Of a stretch of DNA of 26,489 nt, positions 9,043 through 17,498 are shown in pieces. The notes below the pieces were generated by a model that did no database searches, was not told the origin of the DNA, and saw only the letters and a list, made by a program, of their open reading frames with translations. Each line of letters opens with the position of its first letter. Position 1 is the first letter of the stretch. Position numbers and translations under genes: made by a program. Source of the DNA: a virus; the IMG/VR virus record IMGVR_UViG_3300034112_000349, positions 1 through 26,489 of that record. One strand, 5' to 3'.

Positions 9043-9414
9043 CTAATTTTTTTTTACATCAGAACTCTTCCCCTTCTTTACAGGTTCAGCTTCTATGCCA
9101 CTATTCATGCTTTCAGATAAAGCTGTAATAATGTTTTGAAATTTATCACTTGCTATACCACCAATATCATCAATCCAATCACAAACTTCTAATTCTGTAA
9201 TATTAGGTGTCTTACCTTCCTTATATAAAGGATATTCAGCAGCAGCTAATATTAAGTTAGTCATCGCATCTAATTGACTTGATCCGCTTAATGCTTGTCC
9301 TATTTCAGATGGTGCGATTCCTTGAAGTTGACAGAATCTTTTTAAAGACCATGTACAAAACCTCATAGGTATCTTAGTCCCATCGCTTAGGGATAGTTCG
9401 TATTGTCCTCTCAT
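9043..9414 (-). CDS. Tail assembly chaperone, G-type (unshifted product)
   Basis: A 123-residue protein following the major tail tube. It has the size and mixed helical composition of gpG-like chaperones, which coat the tape measure during tail assembly. Key blocks: YELSLSDGTKIPMRFCTWSLKRFCQL near the N-terminus and an acidic middle ELEVCDWIDDIGG. The gene ends GTA AAA AAA AAT TAG, so the stop lies immediately behind a run of nine A residues on the coding strand. That run is a natural -1 slip site leading into the frame at 8735-9016. Ribosomes that do not slip make this short form, which is normally the more abundant one. Confidence 0.75.
   Translation of the reverse strand: MRGQYELSLSDGTKIPMRFCTWSLKRFCQLQGIAPSEIGQALSGSSQLDAMTNLILAAAEYPLYKEGKTPNITELEVCDWIDDIGGIASDKFQNIITALSESMNSGIEAEPVKKGKSSDVKKN
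9047..9055 (-). other. Programmed -1 frameshift slippery site (A9)
   Basis: Nine consecutive A on the coding strand include the heptamer A AAA AAA in the zero frame, two codons before the TAG stop at 9045-9043. Slipping back one base enters a frame that is open to 8735. About 30 bases further on, AATGGGGGAG (9017-9008) can pair with CTTCCCCATT (8998-8989) with one G-U pair. The spacer is longer than that of typical stimulatory structures, so its role is unsure. Confidence 0.7.
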
Positions 9415-9435
9415 ATTTTGGTGTTTTTGGTGTTA

Positions 9436-9870
9436 TTATGCGTTAGTAGCCTGAGTTAATTGACCTTGTCCTGTGAAAGAAACAGAGTAAGTAACTGGAG
9501 ATTCCATATCAGCACTTATATCTAAACTTTCTACAAAAGCAGAACCAGACCAAATTAAATCACCTACTATCGGAGTGTTACCATTAACTGTAGTAAACTT
9601 TACAGTTACTGTAGTTCTTCCGTTTAAGGCAGAAAAAATATCTCCTACTACATAGCTTGTTCCTGTTGGCTCTACTGTAGCAAGACCATCTGTAGTTAAA
9701 GACCAAGAACGCAAACCTGCGATTTGATCAGCCCATCCACCACTTGATTTAGTTGTTGCATCTGGTAAGTCAGCACTTACTGTTAAAGAACATGATGTAG
9801 AGTGAGCTACAACTTCAGTTCCTACTAGAACTACTAGATTTGTACCATTAAAAATTCCTGTTGTTGGCAT
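9436..9870 (-). CDS. Major tail tube protein
   Basis: A 144-residue protein located between the tail terminator and the chaperone pair, the standard position for the tube subunit. It is beta-rich, with FNGTNLVVLVGTEVVAHS at residues 7-24, SWSLTTDGLATV in the middle, and TYSVSFTGQGQLT near the C-terminus. These are features of the TP901-1/lambda-V type tail tube fold. It forms stacked hexamers around the tape measure. The same fold appears a second time in the window, split by an insertion, at 3362-4534. Confidence 0.85.
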   Translation of the reverse strand: MPTTGIFNGTNLVVLVGTEVVAHSTSCSLTVSADLPDATTKSSGGWADQIAGLRSWSLTTDGLATVEPTGTSYVVGDIFSALNGRTTVTVKFTTVNGNTPIVGDLIWSGSAFVESLDISADMESPVTYSVSFTGQGQLTQATNA

Positions 9871-9889
9871 TTTATTTTATTTTAATTTT

Positions 9890-10318
9890 TTATAATATTT
9901 GAGTTACAAAGTGTTCCATTGTAATTACTCTTCTAAAGATATAAGCTTCATTTACATAATCAAATGTAGCATTATTGCTTGTAATCTTACGAGTAACTAT
10001 TTTAAAGTCAGGAGAAGCATTTGGGTAATCTGGTACATTAACGCCTATGATCTCTAACAATTCATTAGCCCACTGGTCTACCGATTTCTGTCCTACTTCA
10101 CCTGACTTAAAGGTTCTGTACACAACATCAAATTGAATAGTAACATCAAAGTTGTAACTCTGTTTGTCACTATTTTCTCCAGATGTTTGACTGCTTATAA
10201 TCAAGAATGGCGGTTCTACTGTGTCAGGTGCAATAGTATCGTAAACACCCAAAGAATAAGTCTCTGAGGCTAACTTATCTACATAAGCCTTTCGTATAGC
10301 ATATCCGCAATCTTTCAT
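9890..10318 (-). CDS. Tail terminator/completion protein
   Basis: A 142-residue protein just upstream of the major tail tube. Size, position and layout match the DUF3168/gpU-like tail terminators: an N-terminal helix (IRKAYVDKLASETY), a strand-rich middle with PPFLIISSQTSGENSDKQSYNFDVTIQFDVVYRT, and a C-terminal helix-strand with FRRVITMEHFV. This protein caps the tail tube and makes the surface that joins the head. The start overlaps the stop of the 50-residue upstream ORF by one base. The name rests on position and general pattern more than on a diagnostic motif. Confidence 0.7.
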   Translation of the reverse strand: MKDCGYAIRKAYVDKLASETYSLGVYDTIAPDTVEPPFLIISSQTSGENSDKQSYNFDVTIQFDVVYRTFKSGEVGQKSVDQWANELLEIIGVNVPDYPNASPDFKIVTRKITSNNATFDYVNEAYIFRRVITMEHFVTQIL

Positions 10319-10470
10319 TAAGCTTCTGTTTCAGCTTTTACTTCTTCAGGATTTTGCTCCTGAGCAAGTTTTGATAAGAACTGAGTTAAAGGCAATCCAA
10401 ACTTAGTTGGCATTTCTTGAATAAATGCGTCTAATTGTTTTACCTGCTCTTCGTTTAGTGTAATATTCAT
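10318..10470 (-). CDS. Small hypothetical protein, 50 residues
   Basis: A complete short frame, MNITLNEEQVKQLDAFIQ to EEVKAETEA, starts at the ATG at 10470-10468 and ends in a TAA that overlaps the next start (TAATG). It is predicted helical and acidic, with no membrane segment. Without it there would be a 196-base gap inside a tightly packed operon. One-base coupling to the tail terminator gene supports it being translated. Function is unknown; it could be a minor assembly factor or simply a translational leader. Confidence 0.6.
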   Translation of the reverse strand: MNITLNEEQVKQLDAFIQEMPTKFGLPLTQFLSKLAQEQNPEEVKAETEA

Positions 10471-10514
10471 GGTATTGATTTTGTACAAATTTAACGAAAT
10501 ATATTTAATTGAAC

Positions 10515-10982
10515 TTATTGCAATTTAAAGTTTTTAATACCCTTTAAAGCTTTAGTATATTCTATTTCAAAATTTTTAAATAAGTATGTTCTATAACCCA
10601 TATTGCTATTCTTGCCACCTGATCCTTTAAATATTGATGCGTAAGGTAAAATATGTTTAGGAGTTAGATTGTATTTGTATTTTTGAATACCAAAGCCTGT
10701 ACCAGTACCAAATTCAACATAAGGACCATATTTGGCGTTAACTACAACAGAAGCGTAAGAGCCATTATAAGGAATAGATGTTATGCTGTTTGATAAGTAA
10801 TTGGTTCTTTCGTAACTAGAATTTGCTGTTAAATATGGCAAATTAGAGGCATCAGATTTAGCTTCGCCTTCTATATTTTTTACCATTACGTTTAACTCAT
10901 TGATAACGTGTGACTTAAACTGAACAAAGCCATTTGCAAATTTGCTTTTTAGCTTTCCAATTCCTCTAACTTCTATAAACAT
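10515..10982 (-). CDS. HK97 gp10-like head-tail/neck protein
   Basis: A 155-residue protein following the head-tail joining protein, with its start overlapping that gene's stop by one base. It shows the gp10-like pattern: an N-terminal helix region (VQFKSHVINELNVMVKNIEGEAKSDAS), then SITSIPYNGSYASVVVNAKYGPYVEFGTGTGFG, where the YG.YVEFGTG motif is diagnostic of the family. Members act at the connector or tail end to complete head-tail joining. The motif is intact and the length is normal. Confidence 0.8.
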   Translation of the reverse strand: MFIEVRGIGKLKSKFANGFVQFKSHVINELNVMVKNIEGEAKSDASNLPYLTANSSYERTNYLSNSITSIPYNGSYASVVVNAKYGPYVEFGTGTGFGIQKYKYNLTPKHILPYASIFKGSGGKNSNMGYRTYLFKNFEIEYTKALKGIKNFKLQ

Positions 10983-11302
10983 TATTTAAGAGTTGTGCAT
11001 CCTATTAATAAATACTTGTTGCGATCTTCTTGATTTATGATAGAGTTTATCATGTATAATCTACTTTGAAAACTGATTACCAACTTTTTATCAAATACCT
11101 TAGATGTTGTGTATCTAATCTTGAATGTAATATCATCCTTAAATCCATCTGTACTAGCTATATTAGTCCTTGTGTTAGAATCGGATACCATCTCAGCCCA
11201 ACAAGTATAATAGTCAACAAGAGTGTTAACAAAACCACCTGCACTATCAGATACGCTTGTCTTACTTTTAAAAGTAATCCTATTTTGCATTCTACCTATC
11301 AT
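10982..11302 (-). CDS. Head-tail joining (stopper) protein, SPP1 gp16/HK97 type
   Basis: A 106-residue protein whose start, length and motifs fit the Phage_H_T_join family: MIGRMQNRITFKSKT at the N-terminus, GGFVNTLVDYYTCWAEMV (the usual .G....W...W.AM. pattern), ITFKIRYTTSKVFDKKLVIS, then SRLYMINSIINQED, which matches the typical YxIxsi..... near the C-terminus. It closes the portal channel and docks the tail. It overlaps both neighbours by one base. Confidence 0.85.
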   Translation of the reverse strand: MIGRMQNRITFKSKTSVSDSAGGFVNTLVDYYTCWAEMVSDSNTRTNIASTDGFKDDITFKIRYTTSKVFDKKLVISFQSRLYMINSIINQEDRNKYLLIGCTTLK

Positions 11303-11847
11303 TATAAGAATATGTTTATGCGTTTAAACGGCTTCATAAGCTCGTATGCGGTCGTTAAATTAGGCGATGGTCTACCAGCCTCAACTGATGACTCTCTGTA
11401 CTCGTATAGGTCTGAAACGAGCTTTAAAGTGGCAGTCTTTAAAGTGCTAGGTACACAGTCATAACCACAGTTATAGGTAAACCTATATTCCATGCCAGGA
11501 TAATCTCTTGTAAATACCTTTCTAACAGTTGTTCCTATTACCTCGTATGCGCCATCTTCTATTTCTACCCATGTATTAGCATTAAAATACTCTACACTAA
11601 GGATGTTAGTTATAGGAGCATAAGGTAGCTCTATTAACTCATCTACATAAGCTACAACTTGCAAAGTTCTTTCAGTCATTGCAATACCTGCATATTGCTC
11701 AAGTCTAACTCTTGCAGATGTAATTAAAGCTTCAATCAAAGCATCATCTTCACTAAAGTCTACTCTTAAATAGTTCTTAGCCTCAGCTAATGTAATAGGG
11801 TTAGTTACCTCTTCTGAAATTATCGTTATATCTCTTACTATTTGCAT
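11302..11847 (-). CDS. Head-tail connector protein, gp6/gp15-like adaptor
   Basis: 181 residues. The N-terminal ITLAEAKNYLRVDFSEDDALIEALITSARVRLEQYAG is the hallmark of the HK97 gp6-like connector family (T..EAK..LR.d...dD..I..li..A....E...g). It forms a ring under the portal. The C-terminal part includes LPYAPITNILSVEYFN and a RFTYNCGYDCVPSTLKTATLKLVSDLYEYR helix. It lies just after the terminator that follows the capsid gene, so its expression depends on read-through or a nearby promoter. Confidence 0.85.
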   Translation of the reverse strand: MQIVRDITIISEEVTNPITLAEAKNYLRVDFSEDDALIEALITSARVRLEQYAGIAMTERTLQVVAYVDELIELPYAPITNILSVEYFNANTWVEIEDGAYEVIGTTVRKVFTRDYPGMEYRFTYNCGYDCVPSTLKTATLKLVSDLYEYRESSVEAGRPSPNLTTAYELMKPFKRINIFL

Positions 11848-11890
11848 TATGCCATTATTTTTACAAAAATAACTAAAATATAGCGGACAT

Positions 11891-11919
11891 AAAAAAGGAG
11901 GCAGTTTGCGGCTGCCCCC
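11891..11919 (-). terminator. Rho-independent terminator after the capsid gene
   Basis: On the minus strand, CTGCC-type arms at 11919-11912 and 11904-11897 form an 8-bp stem with one mismatch and a 7-base loop, followed by six T (complement of 11896-11891). It lies 24 bases past the major capsid stop and inside an otherwise continuous late operon. It probably ends a share of transcripts, so capsid mRNA exceeds that of the downstream neck and tail genes. Confidence 0.75.
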
Positions 11920-11942
11920 TTGTATTTTAGATTAATCTAGGA

Positions 11943-13109
11943 TTAAGCTACGTTACCGAAATCACCATATACAAACGCATTGTTGTAATAGATAGGGAAT
12001 GCAATACGAGCTTCAACTCTTACAGTAATCAAGTTCTTTTGGAAGTTATCGCTATCCATTTCAGAGAACTGAACAGAAATACCTTGATTTTGCATGATTT
12101 GAGCACCCATTGACCAGTCACCTACTAAGAACTTGTCAGCAGCAATAGCTGTAGACTTGAACACAGGGATACCAGCGATAGAAACTGTACCATCAGTTGT
12201 AACAACTGTAGAAGCAGGTAAGCTATAAGCAGCATTTGTATTCTTAGTATTCATGATAGCAGCCCAATCAGTTGGGTTAATCAAGATACCATTAGCAGAA
12301 TAGTTAGCGTTACTAACTTGTGCAATAGCTTGTACTAATTGCTCTACATCTACTGTAGCAGCACCACCGAAAGCAGAAGCTACACCAGTGATACCTTGTA
12401 AGTTAGGAGCAGTACCATTACCATTCAATAACTGAGCATCTTCAGCTAATAAATACTTTTCTAACAAACGAGCTTGTAAGAAAGAAGTCATAGCAGGAAC
12501 ATCATCCAACATTTGACGAGAGATTCTTACGAAACCAGCAATGTATTGAGCAGGAGCATCAGTCATTGTGATATCGAAATCGATTTGAGATTTAGCAGAA
12601 CCTTGTACTTGTGGAGCTGCATCACCTTCACCACCTGTTTCCTTAGGGAAAGTAAATAAACCTGTAGAAATAGTTCCTACTGGTAATAAACTTCTCATGT
12701 GAACTTGACGATTAGGAAGAGCATATACTTGTGGAGCATATTGTCTTTGGATGTCACCAGTTAAGTTAACTGCTTCTGTCATGTTACCTACTGCCTTAGT
12801 GTCTAAGATAAAGCCAGAACGCTTCTGCTCACCACGACCTAATTTTGCGATACTGTCAGCATTCTTCTCGATTGCTTCAGCAAGGGATACGTTGAACCCT
12901 TTTACTTGATTTTCGTTCATTGTCTTACGATTGTTTTTTGCCTCTAATTTGTCAGCAGCATCTTTAACTACAGCAACTTGAGATTTTAATTCTTCTAATT
13001 CTGATTTTAAACTGTCTACCGCTACTGCGTTATCAGCTTTTAATGTTTCGATAGCACCGTTTACTTCGGTTTTAACGCCTTCGAAAGCACTTTTGATTTC
13101 TTCTACCAT
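11943..13109 (-). CDS. Major capsid protein, HK97 fold
   Basis: 388 residues. The N-terminal roughly 60 residues are a strongly heptad-patterned helical region (FEGVKTEVNGAIETLKADN to DAADKLEAKNN), the expected scaffolding-like delta domain removed by the prohead protease. The rest follows the Phage_capsid family: MRSLLPVGTISTGLFTFPKE, AQYIAGFVRISRQMLDDVPAMTSFL, LLNGNGTAPNLQGITG, ILINPTDWAAIMNTKN and a C-terminal VRVEARIAFPIYYNNAFVYG. The start overlaps the protease stop by one base. Cleavage probably falls near residues 65-105, after the charged stretch, but no precise site can be read from sequence. Confidence 0.95.
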   Translation of the reverse strand: MVEEIKSAFEGVKTEVNGAIETLKADNAVAVDSLKSELEELKSQVAVVKDAADKLEAKNNRKTMNENQVKGFNVSLAEAIEKNADSIAKLGRGEQKRSGFILDTKAVGNMTEAVNLTGDIQRQYAPQVYALPNRQVHMRSLLPVGTISTGLFTFPKETGGEGDAAPQVQGSAKSQIDFDITMTDAPAQYIAGFVRISRQMLDDVPAMTSFLQARLLEKYLLAEDAQLLNGNGTAPNLQGITGVASAFGGAATVDVEQLVQAIAQVSNANYSANGILINPTDWAAIMNTKNTNAAYSLPASTVVTTDGTVSIAGIPVFKSTAIAADKFLVGDWSMGAQIMQNQGISVQFSEMDSDNFQKNLITVRVEARIAFPIYYNNAFVYGDFGNVA

Positions 13110-13873
13110 TAGTTGAAAATTTTAAATGATTGTAAATAATTGTTCATCTCGATTTGCATGGAAATCATCGGGTCTTCCTCTTCTACCAATGCTTCTACTT
13201 CAGGAGATACGAAATCTTCATCCATAGGTTTTTGCGGTTGTTCTTCAAGGTCGACTGACTCTTCATCTTCCATCTCAGCAAGATATTGTTGTAATTGTTT
13301 AAGTTTAAGTTCTAACAGCTCAAATGTTTCGTCTGTAAAATGACCGTTTCTTAAAGACTTGATAGTTTTACCCATCTCATCTACAAGAACAGACTTTACT
13401 TGACTCTTCACTCCTACTGTTGGTGTATTTGCGTTTGCGCCCCACAATACTGAACTACCCTCAAACAATTTAATTTCATTGATTTCGTTATAGCCTGACT
13501 TCGCTTGTGACTTGATAGTCTGAAATCCGATGCTATGTTCTGTGATATGACCTTCTTTATACAACTCATAAGTATCGTTACCTAATGTTGTATTAGGCAT
13601 CTTTACTCTAGCCTTTAAGCCAAATCCATCTTCCATCATCTCGAATGGTTTAGCAATTGGCTTCTCGGTTGAGTGGTTAAATAAATGCCAGATTCTATTC
13701 TTGGCATTAGGTCCGTTTTCTTTTAGGGTTTTAGTGAATGCACCTGGTACAATAACATCGCCATCGCTATCGACATTACCAAACGCAGAATAGTAGACTG
13801 TGATAATTCTACCATTATCTTCCATGTCTACTGGAGCACCACTTACCGCTTTCTTGTTATAAAAGTTACTCAT
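13109..13873 (-). CDS. HK97-type prohead maturation protease
   Basis: 254 residues. The N-terminal two thirds match the S78 (HK97 gp4) family: AFGNVDSDGDVIVPGAF (residues 30-46), HLFNHSTEKPIAKP with catalytic His67, HITEHSIGF with Ser114, and KLFEGSSVLWGANANT with Glu138 at the usual third position. It cleaves the capsid delta domain and itself after prohead assembly. The C-terminal part (about 190-254) is acidic and Glu/Asp-rich (EMEDEESVDLEEQP), perhaps a self-processed tail. It sits between the Mu-F-like gene and the capsid gene as expected. Confidence 0.92.
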   Translation of the reverse strand: MSNFYNKKAVSGAPVDMEDNGRIITVYYSAFGNVDSDGDVIVPGAFTKTLKENGPNAKNRIWHLFNHSTEKPIAKPFEMMEDGFGLKARVKMPNTTLGNDTYELYKEGHITEHSIGFQTIKSQAKSGYNEINEIKLFEGSSVLWGANANTPTVGVKSQVKSVLVDEMGKTIKSLRNGHFTDETFELLELKLKQLQQYLAEMEDEESVDLEEQPQKPMDEDFVSPEVEALVEEEDPMISMQIEMNNYLQSFKIFN

Positions 13874-13882
13874 ATTTTTTAT

Positions 13883-14722
13883 TTAAGCTATATAAACTGT
13901 GCAGCATCTACAGTTGCAGTTATTTACTGCTAACCCTGCTGCATCATGTGCATATTGCATTTCTATTAGTCCATAGTCAGGAGTGTTTACTAGGAATGGT
14001 TGATTAACAGGGATTCTTACACCTTTGTTGTCAGGATTCGTTTGTCTATCTAAATCCCTGTGCCATAATCTTGGCTTACCACTCTTAGCTGGATATTCAG
14101 CAGCTATCCATTGTTTTAATACTGGAACACCTGCTAACCTAACCGCACCTATAGCACCTGTACTTAATGCCTGATGGCTTTCAGTCCTTGCTATAAGTAA
14201 ACTCCTTGCGTTATTTATCTTCCCTTCTTTCAGAGTTTGAATCGCCAATCTGTTTACTTCGTTCTGTGACAATCCATTCTCACGACCAAACTTTATAACA
14301 TTAGCGAATATACGAGCTATTTCGTTTTCAGTAGTATTCTCTATGCCTTGCATCTTTAGTCCGCTAATCGCAGTCCAATACGATAACATAAATACTAACC
14401 ACTCATCCAAAATGTTTAAAGGGTCAAGGTCAATCTCTTCCGCTTTCTTATTCGTTTCAAACATCTGTTGGTATCGCATAGCAGTATAACCGCCAGTTGA
14501 TTCATACAAAGTTCGTAAAATATTATTAATCTTATCGCCAGTAAAAAATCCTGCACGATTATTAGCCGCTTGTTCTACCCCTAATGCCTCAACCATTTGA
14601 GCAGCTTTATCAAAATCAGATTGTAAAGCCTCTTTTATTTTAGGCTGAAACTCTCTGACTGATTTCCTTGCAATCTTTTGTTGCAAAGCAAACTGCTGTG
14701 ATGGATAAAGTATTTTCGGCAT
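13883..14722 (-). CDS. Phage Mu gpF-like minor head protein
   Basis: 279 residues, encoded directly after the portal gene without a gap. The C-terminal half has the Mu-F pattern: ARSLLIARTESHQAL (the RTE motif), KQWIAAEYPAKSGKPRLWHRDLD, then PVNQPFLVNTPDY and the terminal NCNCRCCTVYIA. Proteins of this type are minor head components injected with the DNA or needed for head assembly. The last 10 residues hold four cysteines, a more cysteine-rich ending than the usual NCRC, so metal binding is possible. Confidence 0.85.
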   Translation of the reverse strand: MPKILYPSQQFALQQKIARKSVREFQPKIKEALQSDFDKAAQMVEALGVEQAANNRAGFFTGDKINNILRTLYESTGGYTAMRYQQMFETNKKAEEIDLDPLNILDEWLVFMLSYWTAISGLKMQGIENTTENEIARIFANVIKFGRENGLSQNEVNRLAIQTLKEGKINNARSLLIARTESHQALSTGAIGAVRLAGVPVLKQWIAAEYPAKSGKPRLWHRDLDRQTNPDNKGVRIPVNQPFLVNTPDYGLIEMQYAHDAAGLAVNNCNCRCCTVYIA

Positions 14723-16129
14723 CTATTTTACTGGAGGCAAATTATAATCACCTTGTTGTTGAGCATCTCTAGGGTCTTGTAACATAGTCAACTCATCTAT
14801 AGGCAAGTAACCTGCTGGGATAAAGATTTCGTTCATTACTTCATCTTCTACAGTATCATAACGCATAGCTGCTCTCTTCTCGTTTGGAGTAATCCACCAA
14901 GATTGAGAAAGGATAGCACTAAGCTCTTTCATGTCCTCTTGCAACTCTGGGAATACTGTCAAATCAAAATCGATATAGTAACCTTGTCCAATTTCTGAAG
15001 CAAAGAATCTATTGAAAGCATCACGAAGAGCTACTAACTCAGGAAGGACTACTTGAGTTAACATTTCCTTCTTAGCTTCCTTCATGTTGTTATAAGTCTT
15101 GTTATCAGGATCGTTGAACAACGCAGAGTTCACTCCGTAAACATTACAAAGTTCTCTAAGTGTAATCTTCTCTGATTCTAATAATTGCAAGTCAACAGGA
15201 CTTAATCCCATGTTAACCCATCCAAGTTTAGCACCTGCAACTAAAATCTGTCCAGCGTTCTGAACAATCTTGTTCTTAGTTCCGTACTGATTGTAGAAAT
15301 CTTCTTTTAACTTACCTGCTTGTTCAGGACCAAAGTCATTTGATTCATCAGCATACAAGATACCTTTAGGTCCTTGATTCTGTAACATACCAACTGATGT
15401 GTCTTTAGCATCGTTGCTACGTTGTACTGTTCTATATGCAGCTTGTAATGGACTTAAGCCGTAAAGCTGTTGTCCGTTAGTATCAAAGTAAGGGTTGAAG
15501 TATTTTAGATGGATTACGTCTTTCGCATCTAATTGATCCCATCCAACTAGCGTAAAAGAATAACCTTCAACCCCATTTATTGTACCATCAGAAATAATGG
15601 CAACGTATTGAGATGGGAGTGTAACAAGTTCCGCAACCTTACCTGAGTCTAATCTATTTGCCCAAATGTAAGTGTTACCTGTAATAAGTTTATAACCTAT
15701 AGCACTCTCGATAAATTCAGAGAATGATTGATATTCGTTTGGCTTTTCTAGCAAATCGTTTAAAGGTGAATCAGCAATCTCTGCAACTGCTTTTACACGA
15801 ACTAACTCTGCTTTTGCTATATCTGCTGTGCTTGTAGCGTTATCAAGCATAGACTTATATCTGTTAAGCTCTTTCTTGTTTTTTATTTGGTAAACATAGA
15901 AAGGAACTGTAGATACAGTTTTAGAAATACGTTTGATGATAGCATATACCTCACTATTGTTTTTATAGTCAAGTACAAATTTTTGCTGGTCTAATTCTGG
16001 GTAAAGTGTTCTACCAACTAATAAACCTCCTAAATCGCCAAAAGGATTATTAATGTTGTTAAAAGTCACCTTTGGTGCTGCCTTTTGTTTAAAAGGGTTA
16101 GCTGCCTTTAGTATGTCCGTTAAATTCAC
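14723..16129 (-). CDS. Portal protein, HK97 family
   Basis: 468 residues, in the normal range for HK97-type portals. Recognisable blocks: YAIIKRISKTVSTVPFYVYQ near residue 60, DSPLNDLLEKPNEYQSFSEF, GNTYIWANRL, DVIHLKYFNP, YGLSPLQAAYRT, GILYADES, LRELCNVYGVNSALFNDPDNKTYNN and the C-terminal WITPNEKRAAMRYD. It forms the dodecameric DNA channel at one capsid vertex, binds the terminase during packaging, and joins the connector afterwards. Confidence 0.93.
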   Translation of the reverse strand: MNLTDILKAANPFKQKAAPKVTFNNINNPFGDLGGLLVGRTLYPELDQQKFVLDYKNNSEVYAIIKRISKTVSTVPFYVYQIKNKKELNRYKSMLDNATSTADIAKAELVRVKAVAEIADSPLNDLLEKPNEYQSFSEFIESAIGYKLITGNTYIWANRLDSGKVAELVTLPSQYVAIISDGTINGVEGYSFTLVGWDQLDAKDVIHLKYFNPYFDTNGQQLYGLSPLQAAYRTVQRSNDAKDTSVGMLQNQGPKGILYADESNDFGPEQAGKLKEDFYNQYGTKNKIVQNAGQILVAGAKLGWVNMGLSPVDLQLLESEKITLRELCNVYGVNSALFNDPDNKTYNNMKEAKKEMLTQVVLPELVALRDAFNRFFASEIGQGYYIDFDLTVFPELQEDMKELSAILSQSWWITPNEKRAAMRYDTVEDEVMNEIFIPAGYLPIDELTMLQDPRDAQQQGDYNLPPVK

Positions 16130-16167
16130 GCTATATATTATTTTTACAAAAGTAACAAATTTTTATG

Positions 16168-17304
16168 CTATACAACCCATCCTCTTTTAGGTTTCGCATA
16201 TTTTGTGTATATGGCATACCTCATAGAGTCCATTAAGTGATCTCGAAACTTTACAGGTTCATCAAGTGTGTTGCCATCTGCATCGGTCTTCCACTTATAG
16301 TTTTTAATCTCATCAAGCAAATCCAAAGATTCTGATTTAATGTGTATAGGGAATGACTTAACCTTGTTAATTCCTGCATATACATCCTTAATAGCAGACT
16401 TCAGGTTAAATCCTGCCTTATTCACCTCCGCAATAGTTTTTGGTTCAGCAGGGTCAGCAAATATCTCAGAGTTTCTATCAAGCCCTAAAGAACGCATCCT
16501 GTCGATTAGTAAAGCGGTTGACATTTTAGTATCGTAGATTAATTGGTCAACAAACAACTCGCCATCAAAGTTCTTGACCCTAACAAGGGCTGTTTGGTTG
16601 TTAAATCCAAAGTCAAGTCCGTAAAACGTATCTCCGCCATCAGGGAAGTTCCTTCTACGCTTCCAATGCGTATAAATGGTCGCTTGGGATATTGCTCTCT
16701 CTCCTAAACCATAAACACGCCAATATTCATGGTCGGCTGCTTTAAGCCTCTCAATCTCATCCACAATCCCCTTCTCTAAAAAAGGGTTGTCTAGGTAAGT
16801 CGTAATCGTAAAGTCGGCATCTTCTCTTGGAACAACCTTATCGTAAATCCAGGAGTAGTAATCGGAAGGGTTATAGTCAATTACTATCTTTTCGGTTGTA
16901 CGAAGGGACAACTGCATCCAAGATTCGTAGTTTACCTCATTCGCCTCGTTTATAAACAGATAATTACGCTTTCGACCTCTAATCTTCTGCGGTTGGTCTG
17001 TAGAAACGAACTCTACGACATTCCCACCCAAAAAGTAGATGTTTTCGGTCTTATTGTGTTTCTCCTCGCTATAAAGCCCATACTTAGACAAAATCTCAAT
17101 AAAGTCACGCATTACCGAACCTTTGATGGATGGTAAGGAGCTACGACATATTGTCAGCGTCTTTCCTTTCTCTTGAAGCAGTTTTACGATAAACCATGTA
17201 AGTACATTGTATGTCTTACCTGATCTCGTTCCTCCTTGCATGATGGAAATTCTCTTAGTAGAGTTTTGCAGTATTTCGAAGACTACGTTTGTGGTGACGT
17301 TCAT
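16168..17304 (-). CDS. terL: Terminase large subunit
   Basis: About 378 residues. The ATPase half has Walker A GGTRSGKT (residues 24-31) and Walker B YLFINEA (114-120) with the catalytic Glu. The nuclease half has the three acidic sites: YGLDFGFN (Asp230), FADPAEPKTI (Asp283) and DHLMDSMRYAIY (Asp354/358). It resembles the PBSX/Terminase_3 group. It cuts and pumps phage DNA into proheads together with the small subunit and portal. At about 378 residues it is compact, with no sign of truncation. Confidence 0.93.
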   Translation of the reverse strand: MNVTTNVVFEILQNSTKRISIMQGGTRSGKTYNVLTWFIVKLLQEKGKTLTICRSSLPSIKGSVMRDFIEILSKYGLYSEEKHNKTENIYFLGGNVVEFVSTDQPQKIRGRKRNYLFINEANEVNYESWMQLSLRTTEKIVIDYNPSDYYSWIYDKVVPREDADFTITTYLDNPFLEKGIVDEIERLKAADHEYWRVYGLGERAISQATIYTHWKRRRNFPDGGDTFYGLDFGFNNQTALVRVKNFDGELFVDQLIYDTKMSTALLIDRMRSLGLDRNSEIFADPAEPKTIAEVNKAGFNLKSAIKDVYAGINKVKSFPIHIKSESLDLLDEIKNYKWKTDADGNTLDEPVKFRDHLMDSMRYAIYTKYAKPKRGWVV

Positions 17305-17498
17305 AGGAAAAATTTTAAAAAATAGGATGGAAGTTTACTAATAGAAAACTTTTGGTTTTATAGGAAGGTAGGGGGGTCTATGCACTTTGCTATTTTAAGC
17401 CCCATTTAAGCCTTTCAATTCCAAAATGGATACATAGTACTACACATAGGGTTAAAAGCCTTAGAATCGCCTTAAAATGCGAAATAGAGGCATTGTAG
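17305..17498. other. Gap between terminase genes, no gene seen
   Basis: About 194 bases separate the terminase genes in an otherwise tightly packed operon. The gap holds a G6 run (about 17366-17371) and one copy of the word GCCTTAAAAT (17469-17478) that recurs only in other non-coding places of this window. A 79-codon minus-strand frame crosses it but starts inside the small terminase gene and looks like a shadow. A packaging recognition site here is possible but unproven. Confidence 0.4.
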
